IMG/VR virus record: IMGVR_UViG_3300008116_000143
Span: 1-34,056 of that record
Reading direction: 5' to 3' (one strand)
Length of the DNA stretch: 34,056 nucleotides
Origin: a virus
This document shows positions 1 to 5,826 of this stretch, in pieces (positions within the stretch are counted from its first letter, which is position 1; the number at the start of each line of letters is the position of its first letter). Below the pieces are notes generated by a model. That model searched no databases and had not been told where the DNA came from. It saw only the letters and a list, made by a program, of their open reading frames with translations. The position numbers were made by a program, and so were the translations under genes.

Positions 1-213
1 CATCCCATCATAATCAAAACCCCATTTAGTACAGAACTCTTTTGCCTTTACGATAGCATCGGCAGCATCTTGTTCTGCTTCGTCCCATGATTCAGCGGTG
101 TATGCATCACCACCACACCCACAATCACAACCAAACTTAATACCCATAGCAGTAGGCGACCATGTGGCATCCTCATAGTCACGGATCAAATTTACAAGTT
201 CAGAGAATTTCAT
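1..213 (-). CDS. Small acidic Cys-containing phage protein (partial)
   Basis: The start codon is at 211-213 and overlaps the TGA of the next gene upstream as ATGA. The frame stays open to the window edge for 71 codons, so the C-terminus is missing. The protein begins MKFSELVNLIRDYEDATW and contains a CDCGCGG cluster followed by an acidic, alanine-rich helix (AEQDAADAIVKAKEF). The cysteine cluster could bind metal, but no family was recognised. It is the last visible member of a run of overlapping small accessory genes. Confidence 0.6.
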   Translation of the reverse strand, partial: MKFSELVNLIRDYEDATWSPTAMGIKFGCDCGCGGDAYTAESWDEAEQDAADAIVKAKEFCTKWGFDYDGM

Positions 214-590
214 TTGTTCTTCTCTTTTAATTTGGCTTCTGTGGCTTTAATCAACTCATGCCAGCGAGTGTTTTTGACAAGGCTGTCAATGTCATCATCT
301 GTCAGCCCAACCCATTCACGCCCAGTATGCTTTACATACATTTTGTGACCGCATTGGCATTGAATCTCATTCCAATCTTTACCGTTCACTCCAATCTGAG
401 CATCACGGATAGTAAATCCACGCCTACGGACTTCTTCAATCAAAGCATCGTCAGTTACATTTTCCCATTCACGCTTTGGTGGTTCGGTGTATAGCTTTGT
501 GCCTACTGGAGGCATTTTAGGAATACTTACCGATACCAAATCAGAAAATGCATGCGATGGCTTGGCGTAGGGTTGTGATGGCTCCGCCAT
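210..590 (-). CDS. Phage accessory protein with REW-LTDD repeats
   Basis: The 126-codon frame contains the segment PVGTKLYTEPPKREW followed by two related units, REWENVTDDALIEEV and REWVGLTDDDIDSLV. This is the 'PPqReWvGLTDeEI' type common in small proteins of tailed phages, whose function is unknown. A CQCGH motif near residue 80 could bind metal. The first 50 bases overlap the end of the 541-774 gene in another frame, and no good ribosome-binding site precedes the ATG at 590 or the internal ATG at 515. In related phage proteins, as I remember them, the 'AITALRQAI' helix and the 'LYTxPPxREW' segment belong to one protein, so this may be the C-terminal half of a frameshifted gene. Confidence 0.6.
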   Translation of the reverse strand: MAEPSQPYAKPSHAFSDLVSVSIPKMPPVGTKLYTEPPKREWENVTDDALIEEVRRRGFTIRDAQIGVNGKDWNEIQCQCGHKMYVKHTGREWVGLTDDDIDSLVKNTRWHELIKATEAKLKEKNK

Positions 591-774
591 TCAATTCGTA
601 CCCATCTGTAGAAATTCCAGTTTGCTCAAAGCGTTGTCGCTGTCTGCGTTCAACCAATGACCGATACAACTTGTCGTCACTTTTCGCCATGTCGCCATAA
701 GTGTCGATGTCATCAATGATGTCCCAGAGTTTTTCCAACGCCTCCAATGCTTGCTTCATTGCTGAGATGCTCAT
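541..774 (-). CDS. MKQALEALE-type phage accessory protein, possibly frameshifted
   Basis: The 77 codons begin MSISAMKQALEALEKLW and end with GGAITTLRQAIACIF. Both blocks are hallmarks of a large family of phage accessory proteins of unknown function. The start ATG at 774 overlaps the TGA of the 32-residue gene upstream as ATGA. In family members, as I recall them, the C-terminal 'ITALRQAI' helix is normally followed by a linker and an 'LYTxPPxREWxGLTDEEI' block. Here that block continues in another frame (210-590). The protein may therefore be truncated by an indel near 541-570, or split into two overlapping genes. Confidence 0.65.
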   Translation of the reverse strand: MSISAMKQALEALEKLWDIIDDIDTYGDMAKSDDKLYRSLVERRQRQRFEQTGISTDGYELNGGAITTLRQAIACIF

Positions 775-869
775 ACCGTAGACCTCACTCTTTTATCAAT
801 TACAACAAGCAACATTCCATTTCGCACTACAAGGCAATGCCGATTCCAACTAGCACCATACCCGTTCAT
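771..869 (-). CDS. 32-residue small protein, ATGA-coupled at both ends
   Basis: A short frame MNGYGASWNRHCLVVRNGML continues to a TGA at 771-773. Its ATG overlaps the stop of the 866-1183 gene as ATGA, and its stop overlaps the start of the 541-774 gene as ATGA. Such exact overlaps on both sides are unlikely for a random short frame and match the style of the surrounding genes. No domain was recognised. Confidence 0.5.
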   Translation of the reverse strand: MNGYGASWNRHCLVVRNGMLLVVIDKRVRSTV

Positions 870-1183
870 TCTGCATTATCCCAATCAGCAACATCAAAAC
901 TCATTCGTAACCATAGAAACCCATCTTCATAGAGTTTGGCTTCAAATCTAAATCCACCACTGGCCATGACGTATTGACCACCTTCTTTTTCTCGTTCTAA
1001 TGCACCACGAACCACTTCTTGTAGATATTTCCTACAATGCTTACGGAGGTCAGTTATCTCTGGCACTCCCTTTACATCGGACCAGGTCCAATTGAGGTAT
1101 TTCATTACGGTATGGACTTTCTCAAAATCAAACTCATCCAAGCAGTCCATTATCGTATCATAGTGTTTTGCTTCTAGTTCCAT
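866..1183 (-). CDS. Conserved small phage protein (MASGGFRxE / WDN type)
   Basis: This 105-residue protein has a helical N-terminal half and a C-terminal half containing VMASGGFRFEAKLYEDG and FDVADWDN. These motifs recur in a widespread family of phage proteins of unknown function. The start overlaps the stop of the 1183-1350 gene by one base and the stop is ATGA-coupled to the 32-residue gene. Position and size suggest an early accessory protein. The sequence suggests no biochemical role. Confidence 0.7.
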   Translation of the reverse strand: MELEAKHYDTIMDCLDEFDFEKVHTVMKYLNWTWSDVKGVPEITDLRKHCRKYLQEVVRGALEREKEGGQYVMASGGFRFEAKLYEDGFLWLRMSFDVADWDNAE

Positions 1184-1350
1184 TATTCTTCAACTCCAAA
1201 ATGTTCTTTAATCTTGGCTTCATACATCCACGGAACAATGCCAATACATTCTCGCACAATCAATTCGGCAAACTGCTCTTGATCAAAATGTCGACCATCA
1301 AGTCTCAAATCCCAACACTGAGATGCTAACTCTTTAATTCGTTGGTTCAT
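1183..1350 (-). CDS. Conserved small phage protein (FAELIVRECI...IKEHFGVE)
   Basis: The chosen start at 1350 forms an ATGA overlap with the gene upstream and gives 55 residues beginning MNQRIKELASQ. A longer in-frame start at 1377 would overlap the upstream gene more. The blocks HFDQEQFAELIVRECIG and IKEHFGVEE are very common in small proteins of myophages. The function is unknown. Confidence 0.75.
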   Translation of the reverse strand: MNQRIKELASQCWDLRLDGRHFDQEQFAELIVRECIGIVPWMYEAKIKEHFGVEE

Positions 1351-1538
1351 TCTACAACCTCTTCCCAATGTCTGCAATAGAAGTGTTCACCCATCTTATC
1401 GATCTCTTTTTCTGGATATCCCTCTGAGATGAGCCATGCTTTCTGTTCTTCCCAATCATCAAACTTCTTTGGAACGGCTTTAGGAAATCCATACTTCCAC
1501 CCACCAGGGGGATCAATCATGTGTATGACGTTACTCAT
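1347..1538 (-). CDS. Conserved small phage protein (DPPGGWKYGFPK family)
   Basis: This 63-residue protein carries the signature DPPGGWKYGFPKAVP, then a WLISEGYP segment and GEHFYCRHWEE. The arrangement is found in many T4-like phages and has no assigned function. It heads a short chain of overlapping genes running to 771. No clear promoter was seen in the 42 bases upstream. Confidence 0.75.
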   Translation of the reverse strand: MSNVIHMIDPPGGWKYGFPKAVPKKFDDWEEQKAWLISEGYPEKEIDKMGEHFYCRHWEEVVE

Positions 1539-1580
1539 AACTATCTACTCCAATATGATCATTGTACATCAAAATGTATT

Positions 1581-1823
1581 CTAATAATTCTCAATAAATG
1601 TTCTAGACTCAGCATCCCAAAACAATTCAACAGCAGACTTTGCAAATTGCATAGACACGTATTGACCAAGCATTCTCTCCTGCACCGGTGAAACCCATAC
1701 CTTGGCCACATATACAATAGAATGGGCAATAGGATGACATTGACCTAATACCAATCCAGTGGTAATATCGTGGTAGTACTCAACATTGGGTGTAGGATTA
1801 AAAAACCATTGACATTTGTTCAA
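1581..1823 (-). CDS. Unrecognised 80-residue protein
   Basis: The start overlaps the TGA of the 2OG oxygenase gene as ATGA, so the two are probably co-translated. The protein (MNKCQWFFNPTPNVEYYHDI) is aromatic-rich, with several predicted strands and no membrane segment. No family was recognised. A role linked to the upstream oxygenase is possible only on the strength of the coupling. Confidence 0.6.
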   Translation of the reverse strand: MNKCQWFFNPTPNVEYYHDITTGLVLGQCHPIAHSIVYVAKVWVSPVQERMLGQYVSMQFAKSAVELFWDAESRTFIENY

Positions 1824-2440
1824 TCTCTATTCCCCGGTCCGATCTTTAAAATCTCCAATGAATTTGAAGTGTAGTGCTCACCCAACAACCCCACTGGAAA
1901 GGTATTGAATGACAATGATATGCGCTCATCGGTCTCTACTGTGTTAACACCATGGGTCAAGTTTGATGGAAACAACAACAAATCACCCCCACCCACATCT
2001 ATCCACCATGAGTAGGAATTGTACTCATTATATTCTTTAGGGTATACTCTTAATTGGGCATACTCCTCTTTGTAAAAATAAATTTTATCTTTCTCTCTAT
2101 CGGCCTTAATATAAAACACACCACTTAGAAAAGAGTTCTGATGGGTGTGAGTATGATGATAGTCACCTTTCTTGGAAAAATTGATCCATGATTGAGTGAT
2201 ATCTAATCTTACCTCACGCTGGGGACTATACACAGTCTGAAAGAAATTATTAAGAGCATCATTTACATACTTTCTTACTGAAGATAATTCCTTTATGTCC
2301 AGTACGTTGTGATTTATAGTCATATGATTACCGGTATTATTCATACGCTCTAATGAATTGATTGCCTTTAGTTCCTTTACAGTAAACTCACGCCCAATCT
2401 CATTACGGCCAACGGCGGTGGGAAATAGCGGTACTATCAT
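1820..2440 (-). CDS. Putative 2OG-Fe(II) oxygenase
   Basis: The 206-residue protein fits the small 2-oxoglutarate/Fe(II) dioxygenase type found in aquatic T4-like phages. It begins IVPLFPTAVG. An HHTHTHQNSFLSGVFYI segment near residues 94-110 offers the metal-binding histidines. The distal part has GGGDLLLFPSNLTHGVNTVE, with the second metal histidine, followed by RISLSFNTFP, whose arginine would bind 2-oxoglutarate. The substrate is unknown; members hydroxylate proteins, nucleic acids or small molecules. A promoter with the window-wide motif lies about 40 bases upstream, and AAAGGATCAA precedes the ATG. It begins the leftmost operon. Confidence 0.75.
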   Translation of the reverse strand: MIVPLFPTAVGRNEIGREFTVKELKAINSLERMNNTGNHMTINHNVLDIKELSSVRKYVNDALNNFFQTVYSPQREVRLDITQSWINFSKKGDYHHTHTHQNSFLSGVFYIKADREKDKIYFYKEEYAQLRVYPKEYNEYNSYSWWIDVGGGDLLLFPSNLTHGVNTVETDERISLSFNTFPVGLLGEHYTSNSLEILKIGPGNRD

Positions 2441-2480
2441 TTGATCCTTTCAATGTACTCTACTCTAATAAGACTCTGTA

Positions 2481-2509
2481 AGTATACAGTGTCGGAAAAA
2501 TTAAATCAA
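2481..2509 (-). promoter_or_regulatory. Sigma70-like promoter for the 2OG oxygenase operon
   Basis: On the minus strand TTGATT (2504-2509) is followed after exactly 17 bases by TATACT (2481-2486). The -35 lies within the extended motif GGTTGATTTAATTTT that recurs at five other sites in the window. The predicted transcript starts about 35 bases before the ATG at 2440. Confidence 0.7.
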
Positions 2510-2517
2510 CCATGACT

Positions 2518-2834
2518 TTGTACCGGGGGAGTTTTAGACCGAAAATTGGCCGGGGAAAAATTTTAGAGGGGGGTTTATACAGGGACAGTGACTGCTTTGG
2601 AAAACCCCAGATATGGTGGTCTAGATAGAGCCTGAATTTAGACCACCACTGTTCTCCACTGTACGCGCTCTTGGGGGCACCTCACATGGTTGTTTAAGAG
2701 TAGGTGCGTTCGGTAATGGTATACCAACACTCACCACTCCCCCTTTTGAGCTGGGTAAGGGCGCAACTCTATTGTCGTTTATAGGCTAGGACAATCCGGG
2801 CATCTCCGTGCGTCCTGCCGCCCCCTTTGATTCT
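2518..2834. other. GC-rich non-coding stretch with inverted repeats
   Basis: About 317 bases without a supportable gene separate the 2835-3089 gene from the oxygenase promoter. The stretch is visibly richer in G and C than the AT-rich surroundings, with runs of five to six G or C. It holds a 10-bp perfect inverted repeat (2614-2648), a 10-bp palindrome TGGTATACCA (2717-2726) and a 6-bp stem ATTGTC/GACAAT (2771-2795). No tRNA T-arm signature or tRNA-like fold was found. It could encode a structured RNA, contain an origin, or be recently acquired sequence. Confidence 0.5.
2614..2648. repeat. Inverted repeat, 10-bp perfect stem
   Basis: TGGTGGTCTA at 2614-2623 pairs perfectly with TAGACCACCA at 2639-2648 around a 15-base loop. 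No T-tract follows on the minus strand, so it is not a typical intrinsic terminator. It is the strongest stem in the GC-rich non-coding stretch. Confidence 0.7.
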
Positions 2835-3089
2835 TTAGGCCGCCATCTGTTGTTCGGCCTTAGCTACCACATCAATAGCAACCTTGGTAGCCTTTTGCAT
2901 CGATACTACATTGCCACCTTCAATGCGCTTGATGGCTTTGGCCACGTACACAGAGGCGTTGTTAGGCGATACGGCCAGCTTTTCGGTGATCGTCTTTAGA
3001 AGGGCCAGCTTGTCACTGCGCTGGTTGAACGGATACACCTCTTTGACCATCTCGGTTACTAGATCTAAGTTTGTGATTTTCTTACTCAT
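2835..3089 (-). CDS. Small helical, possibly DNA-binding protein
   Basis: The 84 residues begin MSKKITNLDLVTEMVKEVYP and appear almost wholly alpha-helical, with basic residues spread through the N-terminal half and an alanine-rich C-terminus (AIDVVAKAEQQMAA). The NLDLVTEMV... segment is reminiscent of small phage regulators, but no confident family assignment is possible. The ribosome-binding site AGGAG lies 9 bases before the ATG. It is the last gene of the short operon starting at the 3718-3746 promoter. GC-rich codons are used more than in the central genes. Confidence 0.65.
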   Translation of the reverse strand: MSKKITNLDLVTEMVKEVYPFNQRSDKLALLKTITEKLAVSPNNASVYVAKAIKRIEGGNVVSMQKATKVAIDVVAKAEQQMAA

Positions 3090-3119
3090 TATATAATACT
3101 CCTATCAATGTTAAAAGAT

Positions 3120-3230
3120 TTACTTCTTATTGGGCACGAATGTTTCGATCAGGAAATAGGCCAGCGCACCCACCGACCAGGCCACACAAAGGTAAAACAC
3201 AATCTCTAAGATATCATAAAGATGGTTCAT
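3120..3230 (-). CDS. 36-residue single-span membrane protein
   Basis: The short frame starts MNHLYDILEIVFYLCVAWSV and continues with a hydrophobic helix (roughly residues 8-30) before a short polar tail ending NKK. Its ATG overlaps the TGA of the 3227-3451 gene as ATGA. The coupling, the hydrophobic profile and the position in the operon support a real small membrane protein. The function is unknown. Confidence 0.6.
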   Translation of the reverse strand: MNHLYDILEIVFYLCVAWSVGALAYFLIETFVPNKK

Positions 3231-3451
3231 CTAGATGATACTCCGTCAAAGGATTCAAGGGCCCGGGCCTTGACCAAAGCATCATACCGGGCCAGCTCTC
3301 TCCGATCCCGCTCCTGTTGTTGAAAGGAGATGGCATTGGACAGGCGCTCGGCCAAACACTGATCATACCAGACCAGACCAGTGGCCACCACATCGAGCTC
3401 TTTTATAGACAACTCACTAAGGAGTCTAACGATCTTGGCGGTTCTGGTCAT
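3227..3451 (-). CDS. Small charged helical protein
   Basis: This 74-residue protein begins MTRTAKIVRLLSELSIKEL. The start overlaps the stop of the previous gene by one base (TAATG). The C-terminal half is a charged helix with FQQQERDRRELARYDALVKA. No family was recognised. It sits in a four-gene operon driven by the 3718-3746 promoter, suggesting expression soon after infection. Confidence 0.6.
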   Translation of the reverse strand: MTRTAKIVRLLSELSIKELDVVATGLVWYDQCLAERLSNAISFQQQERDRRELARYDALVKARALESFDGVSSR

Positions 3452-3687
3452 TATACGCGCTCGTCTTTCATCGTCTCAAACAGGCAATACTTGGCAATGT
3501 TCAATTGCTTGATCACCGCCTGATCGATCGTTGCCGGACCACGCATCTCTAACAACTCCTGGCAATCACTCAGAATGCCGGCTACAACCATCTCAATACC
3601 TGAGAGTTTAGCGGTCATTGATTCGAGATACTGTCTACGAACATCTTCATAAGACATACCTAAAGCATTCTTCTCAAATTCAGTCAT
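3451..3687 (-). CDS. Unrecognised helical protein, first gene of its operon
   Basis: The start at 3687 (MTEFEKNALGMSYEDVRRQY) is chosen because AGGAAG lies just upstream. The alternative start at 3711 would be almost at the predicted transcription start. The 78-residue protein has no membrane segment or known motif. It directly follows a strong sigma70-like promoter and a three-copy repeat array, so its operon is probably the regulated target of that array. Confidence 0.6.
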   Translation of the reverse strand: MTEFEKNALGMSYEDVRRQYLESMTAKLSGIEMVVAGILSDCQELLEMRGPATIDQAVIKQLNIAKYCLFETMKDERV

Positions 3688-3717
3688 TTCACTTCCTTTC
3701 TTATTTACCATACATTA

Positions 3718-3746
3718 ATTATAAGAAAAGGCAGTAATTAAGTCAA
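3718..3746 (-). promoter_or_regulatory. Sigma70-like promoter, near consensus
   Basis: TTGACT (3741-3746) and TATAAT (3718-3723) on the minus strand are separated by exactly 17 bases. The extended motif AGTTGACTTAATT matches five other promoters in the window. The iteron-like array at 3756-3818 begins 10 bases upstream of the -35, where activators or repressors usually bind. Confidence 0.8.
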
Positions 3747-3755
3747 CTGAAGAAA

Positions 3756-3818
3756 CCACGGCTAGCCGTAGTCGACCCCCACAGCTAGCCGTAAGATAGA
3801 ACCACATCTAGCTGTGGG
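3756..3818. repeat. Three 17-bp direct repeats at a 23-bp period
   Basis: Copies CCACGGCTAGCCGTAGT (3756), CCACAGCTAGCCGTAAG (3779) and CCACATCTAGCTGTGGG (3802) share the consensus CCACRKCTAGCYGTRRK and start exactly 23 bp apart. Each has dyad symmetry around CTAG; the first contains the perfect palindrome ACGGCTAGCCGT. The second and third can also pair as an 11-bp inverted repeat. The array sits directly upstream of the promoter at 3718-3746 and is probably a multi-site protein-binding array or iteron set. Confidence 0.75.
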
Positions 3819-3840
3819 TGGAATAATACTGTACTATTCA

Positions 3841-3909
3841 AGTAAAGTACTCATTAACAGGCTATAGCTATAGTAAAGAGCCCTTTAATAGCCCTGACCC
3901 GTAGTAAAG
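3841..3909. repeat. Three AGTAAAG repeats at a 31-bp period
   Basis: AGTAAAG occurs at 3841, 3872 and 3903, so the copies are exactly 31 bp apart. Similarity extends beyond the heptamer in the first two copies (a TTAA-AG segment at the same offset), while the third is weaker. The last copy lies just beyond the stop of the 3915-4115 gene. A palindromic CTATAGCTATAG lies at 3862-3873. It could be a second binding array in the same non-coding stretch (3712-3914). Confidence 0.5.
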
Positions 3910-3914
3910 TATGA

Positions 3915-4115
3915 TTAAGAATAATCACCATATGATTGCCACATAACATAATTAGCTACAATCTCCTTGCCCCCATCCATAAGCCACACCTCATTGGGAC
4001 TCTTATCTTCAAAAGCTTTGTTCTTAGAGTCCCACCATTGATCTACCTGATGTTGGGTACCTAATAATGAAAGTAAATGTGTGTTGAGCCATAGCTTTAA
4101 ATCACTTATCCCCAT
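3915..4115 (-). CDS. Unrecognised 66-residue protein
   Basis: The start at 4115 (MGISDLKLWLNTHLLSLLG) is preferred because AGGAG lies four bases before it; a longer in-frame start exists at 4139. The protein is tryptophan-rich near the middle (QWWDSKN, VWLMDGG, MWQSYGDYS). No family was recognised. It is transcribed away from the plus-strand gene at 4232, leaving a 116-base divergent region. Confidence 0.45.
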   Translation of the reverse strand: MGISDLKLWLNTHLLSLLGTQHQVDQWWDSKNKAFEDKSPNEVWLMDGGKEIVANYVMWQSYGDYS

Positions 4116-4231
4116 CGCTCTCCTGTTGTCTTTATCCATATACGCTGCCTCGTCTTTCCCTTTTCCCCCGCCTCACGACACCAATACCTATATAAGAATT
4201 GATAACTTAATGTTTTTGGGAGTCTTTTCCT

Positions 4232-4729
4232 ATGGTCTTTATCTATCTCTATCAGAATAATACTATCATCGCTACTGAAGAACCGTTGAAAGGTTCTGAA
4301 TACGAACAACTTCTTACTGTAAAAGACTTACACAATGTTGAAAAGGTATTGGCCAGATATGATGCCAAATACAAAATCGACAATCGTATCAATAAGAAGA
4401 AGTTACTTCGCTTTACTGCCGAACAACGTGCTTTAGGTGTTGAGCGTATGACTGAGGCCGTTAAAGGTGTTCCTAAGTCTGTCTCCCATCGCCTGGCTAT
4501 GTCTGAGGCTAAGAAAGGAAAAGCTTCAAACTTCAAAGGCAAGAACCATACCGACTATGCTAAAGCTCTCATCAAAATAGGACGAGGTACTCGTGATCCT
4601 ATTATGGGTAAGAAGTGGTGTCATGATCCTATGACCGGTAAGGAGAAGAGATGTCATCAACTACCTGAAGGATATCGATGGGGGCGTACTCCAGAATTTA
4701 ATGACTGGAAGACGGCAACCTCTCTATAG
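4232..4729 (+). CDS. NUMOD3-like DNA-binding protein, possible homing-endonuclease relative
   Basis: This is the only convincing plus-strand gene. The 165 residues contain a helical middle part and a typical NUMOD3-type segment near residues 88-108 (MSEAKKGKASNFKGKNHT), a small DNA-binding motif seen in GIY-YIG and HNH homing endonucleases. The C-terminus has KKWCHDPMTGKEKRCHQLPE followed by GYRWGRTPEF, a block often found with such modules. No GIY-YIG or HNH catalytic motif is visible, so it may bind DNA without cutting or be a degenerate homing gene. GGGAG lies upstream of the ATG. Its 3' end overlaps the minus-strand gene at 4698-4892, as expected for an inserted mobile gene. Confidence 0.65.
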   Translation: MVFIYLYQNNTIIATEEPLKGSEYEQLLTVKDLHNVEKVLARYDAKYKIDNRINKKKLLRFTAEQRALGVERMTEAVKGVPKSVSHRLAMSEAKKGKASNFKGKNHTDYAKALIKIGRGTRDPIMGKKWCHDPMTGKEKRCHQLPEGYRWGRTPEFNDWKTATSL

Positions 4730-4892
4730 CCTTACACTTGAATACTGTGTCCTGCTTGTCTTTCATATCGGCATTCGAATTCAAATAAAATTGATGTCTT
4801 GCCTTCAATGAGTACGAGCAATCTCTAACGTTCTCGTACTTGTTTACCGGGATTTCTACTCCATTCAAAGCCATTATCAATAACCAACTCAT
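4698..4892 (-). CDS. Small protein with hydrophobic N-terminus
   Basis: The 64 residues begin MSWLLIMALNGVEIPVNKYE and include a CSYSLKARHQFYLNSN segment. The start overlaps the preceding gene's stop as ATGA. The first hydrophobic stretch is short and could be a weak signal or anchor. The 3' end overlaps the oppositely oriented NUMOD3-like gene by 32 bases. It could be a small exported protein; the family was not recognised. Confidence 0.5.
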   Translation of the reverse strand: MSWLLIMALNGVEIPVNKYENVRDCSYSLKARHQFYLNSNADMKDKQDTVFKCKAIERLPSSSH

Positions 4893-5170
4893 CGTCTCAT
4901 CCTTGCAATATCTATAGCGTCGTCACCCTGGAACACTGGTATTAGATTAGATTTATGAAGGGTGCCAATGCCTATTATCTTAGTACCAGTATACGTATTG
5001 GATTCTTTCTTTACCGCGACCGTTACAGAGTCGGGCTTAGATGGAATGGAAGTAGTAAGCCGATGAGAATTAAGAGAAAGACGATCCGTCTGAGGTAAAG
5101 CGGCCGGGGTTTCAGGCAAGCGCTTACCAGTGAAGAAACGTTTAGTATTAGAATAGCTAGCCTCATCCAT
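4889..5170 (-). CDS. Unrecognised phage protein ending ...IARMRR
   Basis: The start at 5170 (MDEASYSNTKRFFTGKRLPE) is chosen because it overlaps the upstream TGA by eight bases. A longer frame to 5254 would overlap the previous gene by 92 bases. The N-terminal half is proline/serine-rich and probably disordered. The C-terminal block GTKIIGIGTLHKSNLIPVF plus ARMRR looks like a conserved tail of small phage proteins. The function is unknown. Confidence 0.55.
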   Translation of the reverse strand: MDEASYSNTKRFFTGKRLPETPAALPQTDRLSLNSHRLTTSIPSKPDSVTVAVKKESNTYTGTKIIGIGTLHKSNLIPVFQGDDAIDIARMRR

Positions 5171-5483
5171 AGATCGCTGCAAAGACAGCTTCTCTTTTTG
5201 CTTTTTCTTTTGCCTGCTTGTCTTCTTCGACCTTTCGTGCACTATCAGAAACATCTTGCATTATCTCCTCAACTGAAACCATCTTAGAAAGACCCCAGAC
5301 TACTACCGCGCGCTCGTTCTGCCTATCCAACCAACGAATAAGCATCTGAAGGAACGATTGCTTGATAGAGTACATGTCCTTCTGACCTTTCACCGGCCTA
5401 ACCTCATTCTTAAGAACGCGATTAAGATTCTGAATACGATCAAAGGTTCGCTTTTCCATCCTGACGTAAGTATATCTGTTCAT
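5163..5483 (-). CDS. Basic helical protein, first gene of its operon
   Basis: The 106-residue frame starts MNRYTYVRMEKRTFDRIQNL and ends with a charged helix (VEEDKQAKEKAKREAVFAA). The ATG at 5483 lies only about one to three bases beyond the predicted transcription start, so the message could be leaderless. Otherwise translation begins at the internal ATG at 5459, which has AGG directly before it. The IKQSFLQMLIRWLDRQNE segment resembles ribbon-helix-helix-type or other small DNA-binding proteins only loosely. No family is assigned. Confidence 0.6.
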   Translation of the reverse strand: MNRYTYVRMEKRTFDRIQNLNRVLKNEVRPVKGQKDMYSIKQSFLQMLIRWLDRQNERAVVVWGLSKMVSVEEIMQDVSDSARKVEEDKQAKEKAKREAVFAAIYG

Positions 5484-5489
5484 AGTTCT

Positions 5490-5518
5490 ATATTACACTT
5501 AATAGGAAATTAACTCAA
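5490..5518 (-). promoter_or_regulatory. Sigma70-like promoter
   Basis: TTGAGT (5513-5518) and TAATAT (5490-5495) on the minus strand are 17 bases apart. The motif AGTTGAGTTAATTTCCTA is shared almost exactly with the promoter at 6748-6776. It drives the 5483-4698 operon. Confidence 0.65.
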
Positions 5519-5543
5519 CTGTTCTTTTTCAATGTGTGTCATA

Positions 5544-5813
5544 TTAACCCCAGTCCTTTTTATCACCATACTCTTCGTTGTAGTTGTAACCGGCTGTGTA
5601 AGCGGTTATCTCATCGGCAGTCATCTGTCCAAGCTCTACTCTTTCTGATTGAAAAGAATCACCTTTGAAGTAATGAGGGTTAAACGCTCGCCAGTAATAA
5701 GAGTCAGCTGAACCTCGATCATAAGGGCTTCCATGACGCATGTCATACATTTCTTTGTGCTGCCTGGACAGTTCACTTCCTAGATAAATCTTTGCTGGAT
5801 ATAAACCTACCAT
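5544..5813 (-). CDS. Conserved phage protein (YDRGSADSYY ... GDKKDWG)
   Basis: This 89-residue protein has the pattern MRHGSPYDRGSADSYYWR, then MTADEITAYTAGYNYNEE and GDKKDWG. The set is found in many tailed phages and some bacterial genomes as an uncharacterised family. It lies 13 bases downstream of the AAA ATPase gene and is probably in the same transcript from the 6748-6776 promoter. The sequence shows no enzymatic motif. Confidence 0.75.
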   Translation of the reverse strand: MVGLYPAKIYLGSELSRQHKEMYDMRHGSPYDRGSADSYYWRAFNPHYFKGDSFQSERVELGQMTADEITAYTAGYNYNEEYGDKKDWG

Positions 5814-5826
5814 ATCACTCTCCTTA

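Noticed and set aside
2518-2834. tRNA gene in the GC-rich gap
   Set aside because: Neither strand has a T-arm GTTCRANNC signature or a cloverleaf with matching acceptor arm.
3756-3909. CRISPR array
   Set aside because: Only three short repeats per set, with 6- or 24-base gaps and palindromic protein-site character. No cas genes and no spacer-like pattern.
4116-4231. Promoters in the divergent region
   Set aside because: TATAAG- and TATATA-like hexamers are present but none has a -35 at suitable spacing or the shared TTGAnwTAATT motif.
4106-4309. 67-codon minus-strand frame overlapping the NUMOD3-like gene start
   Set aside because: It lies antisense to the plus-strand gene with a better ribosome-binding site and recognisable motifs. 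Nothing in its own sequence looks conserved.
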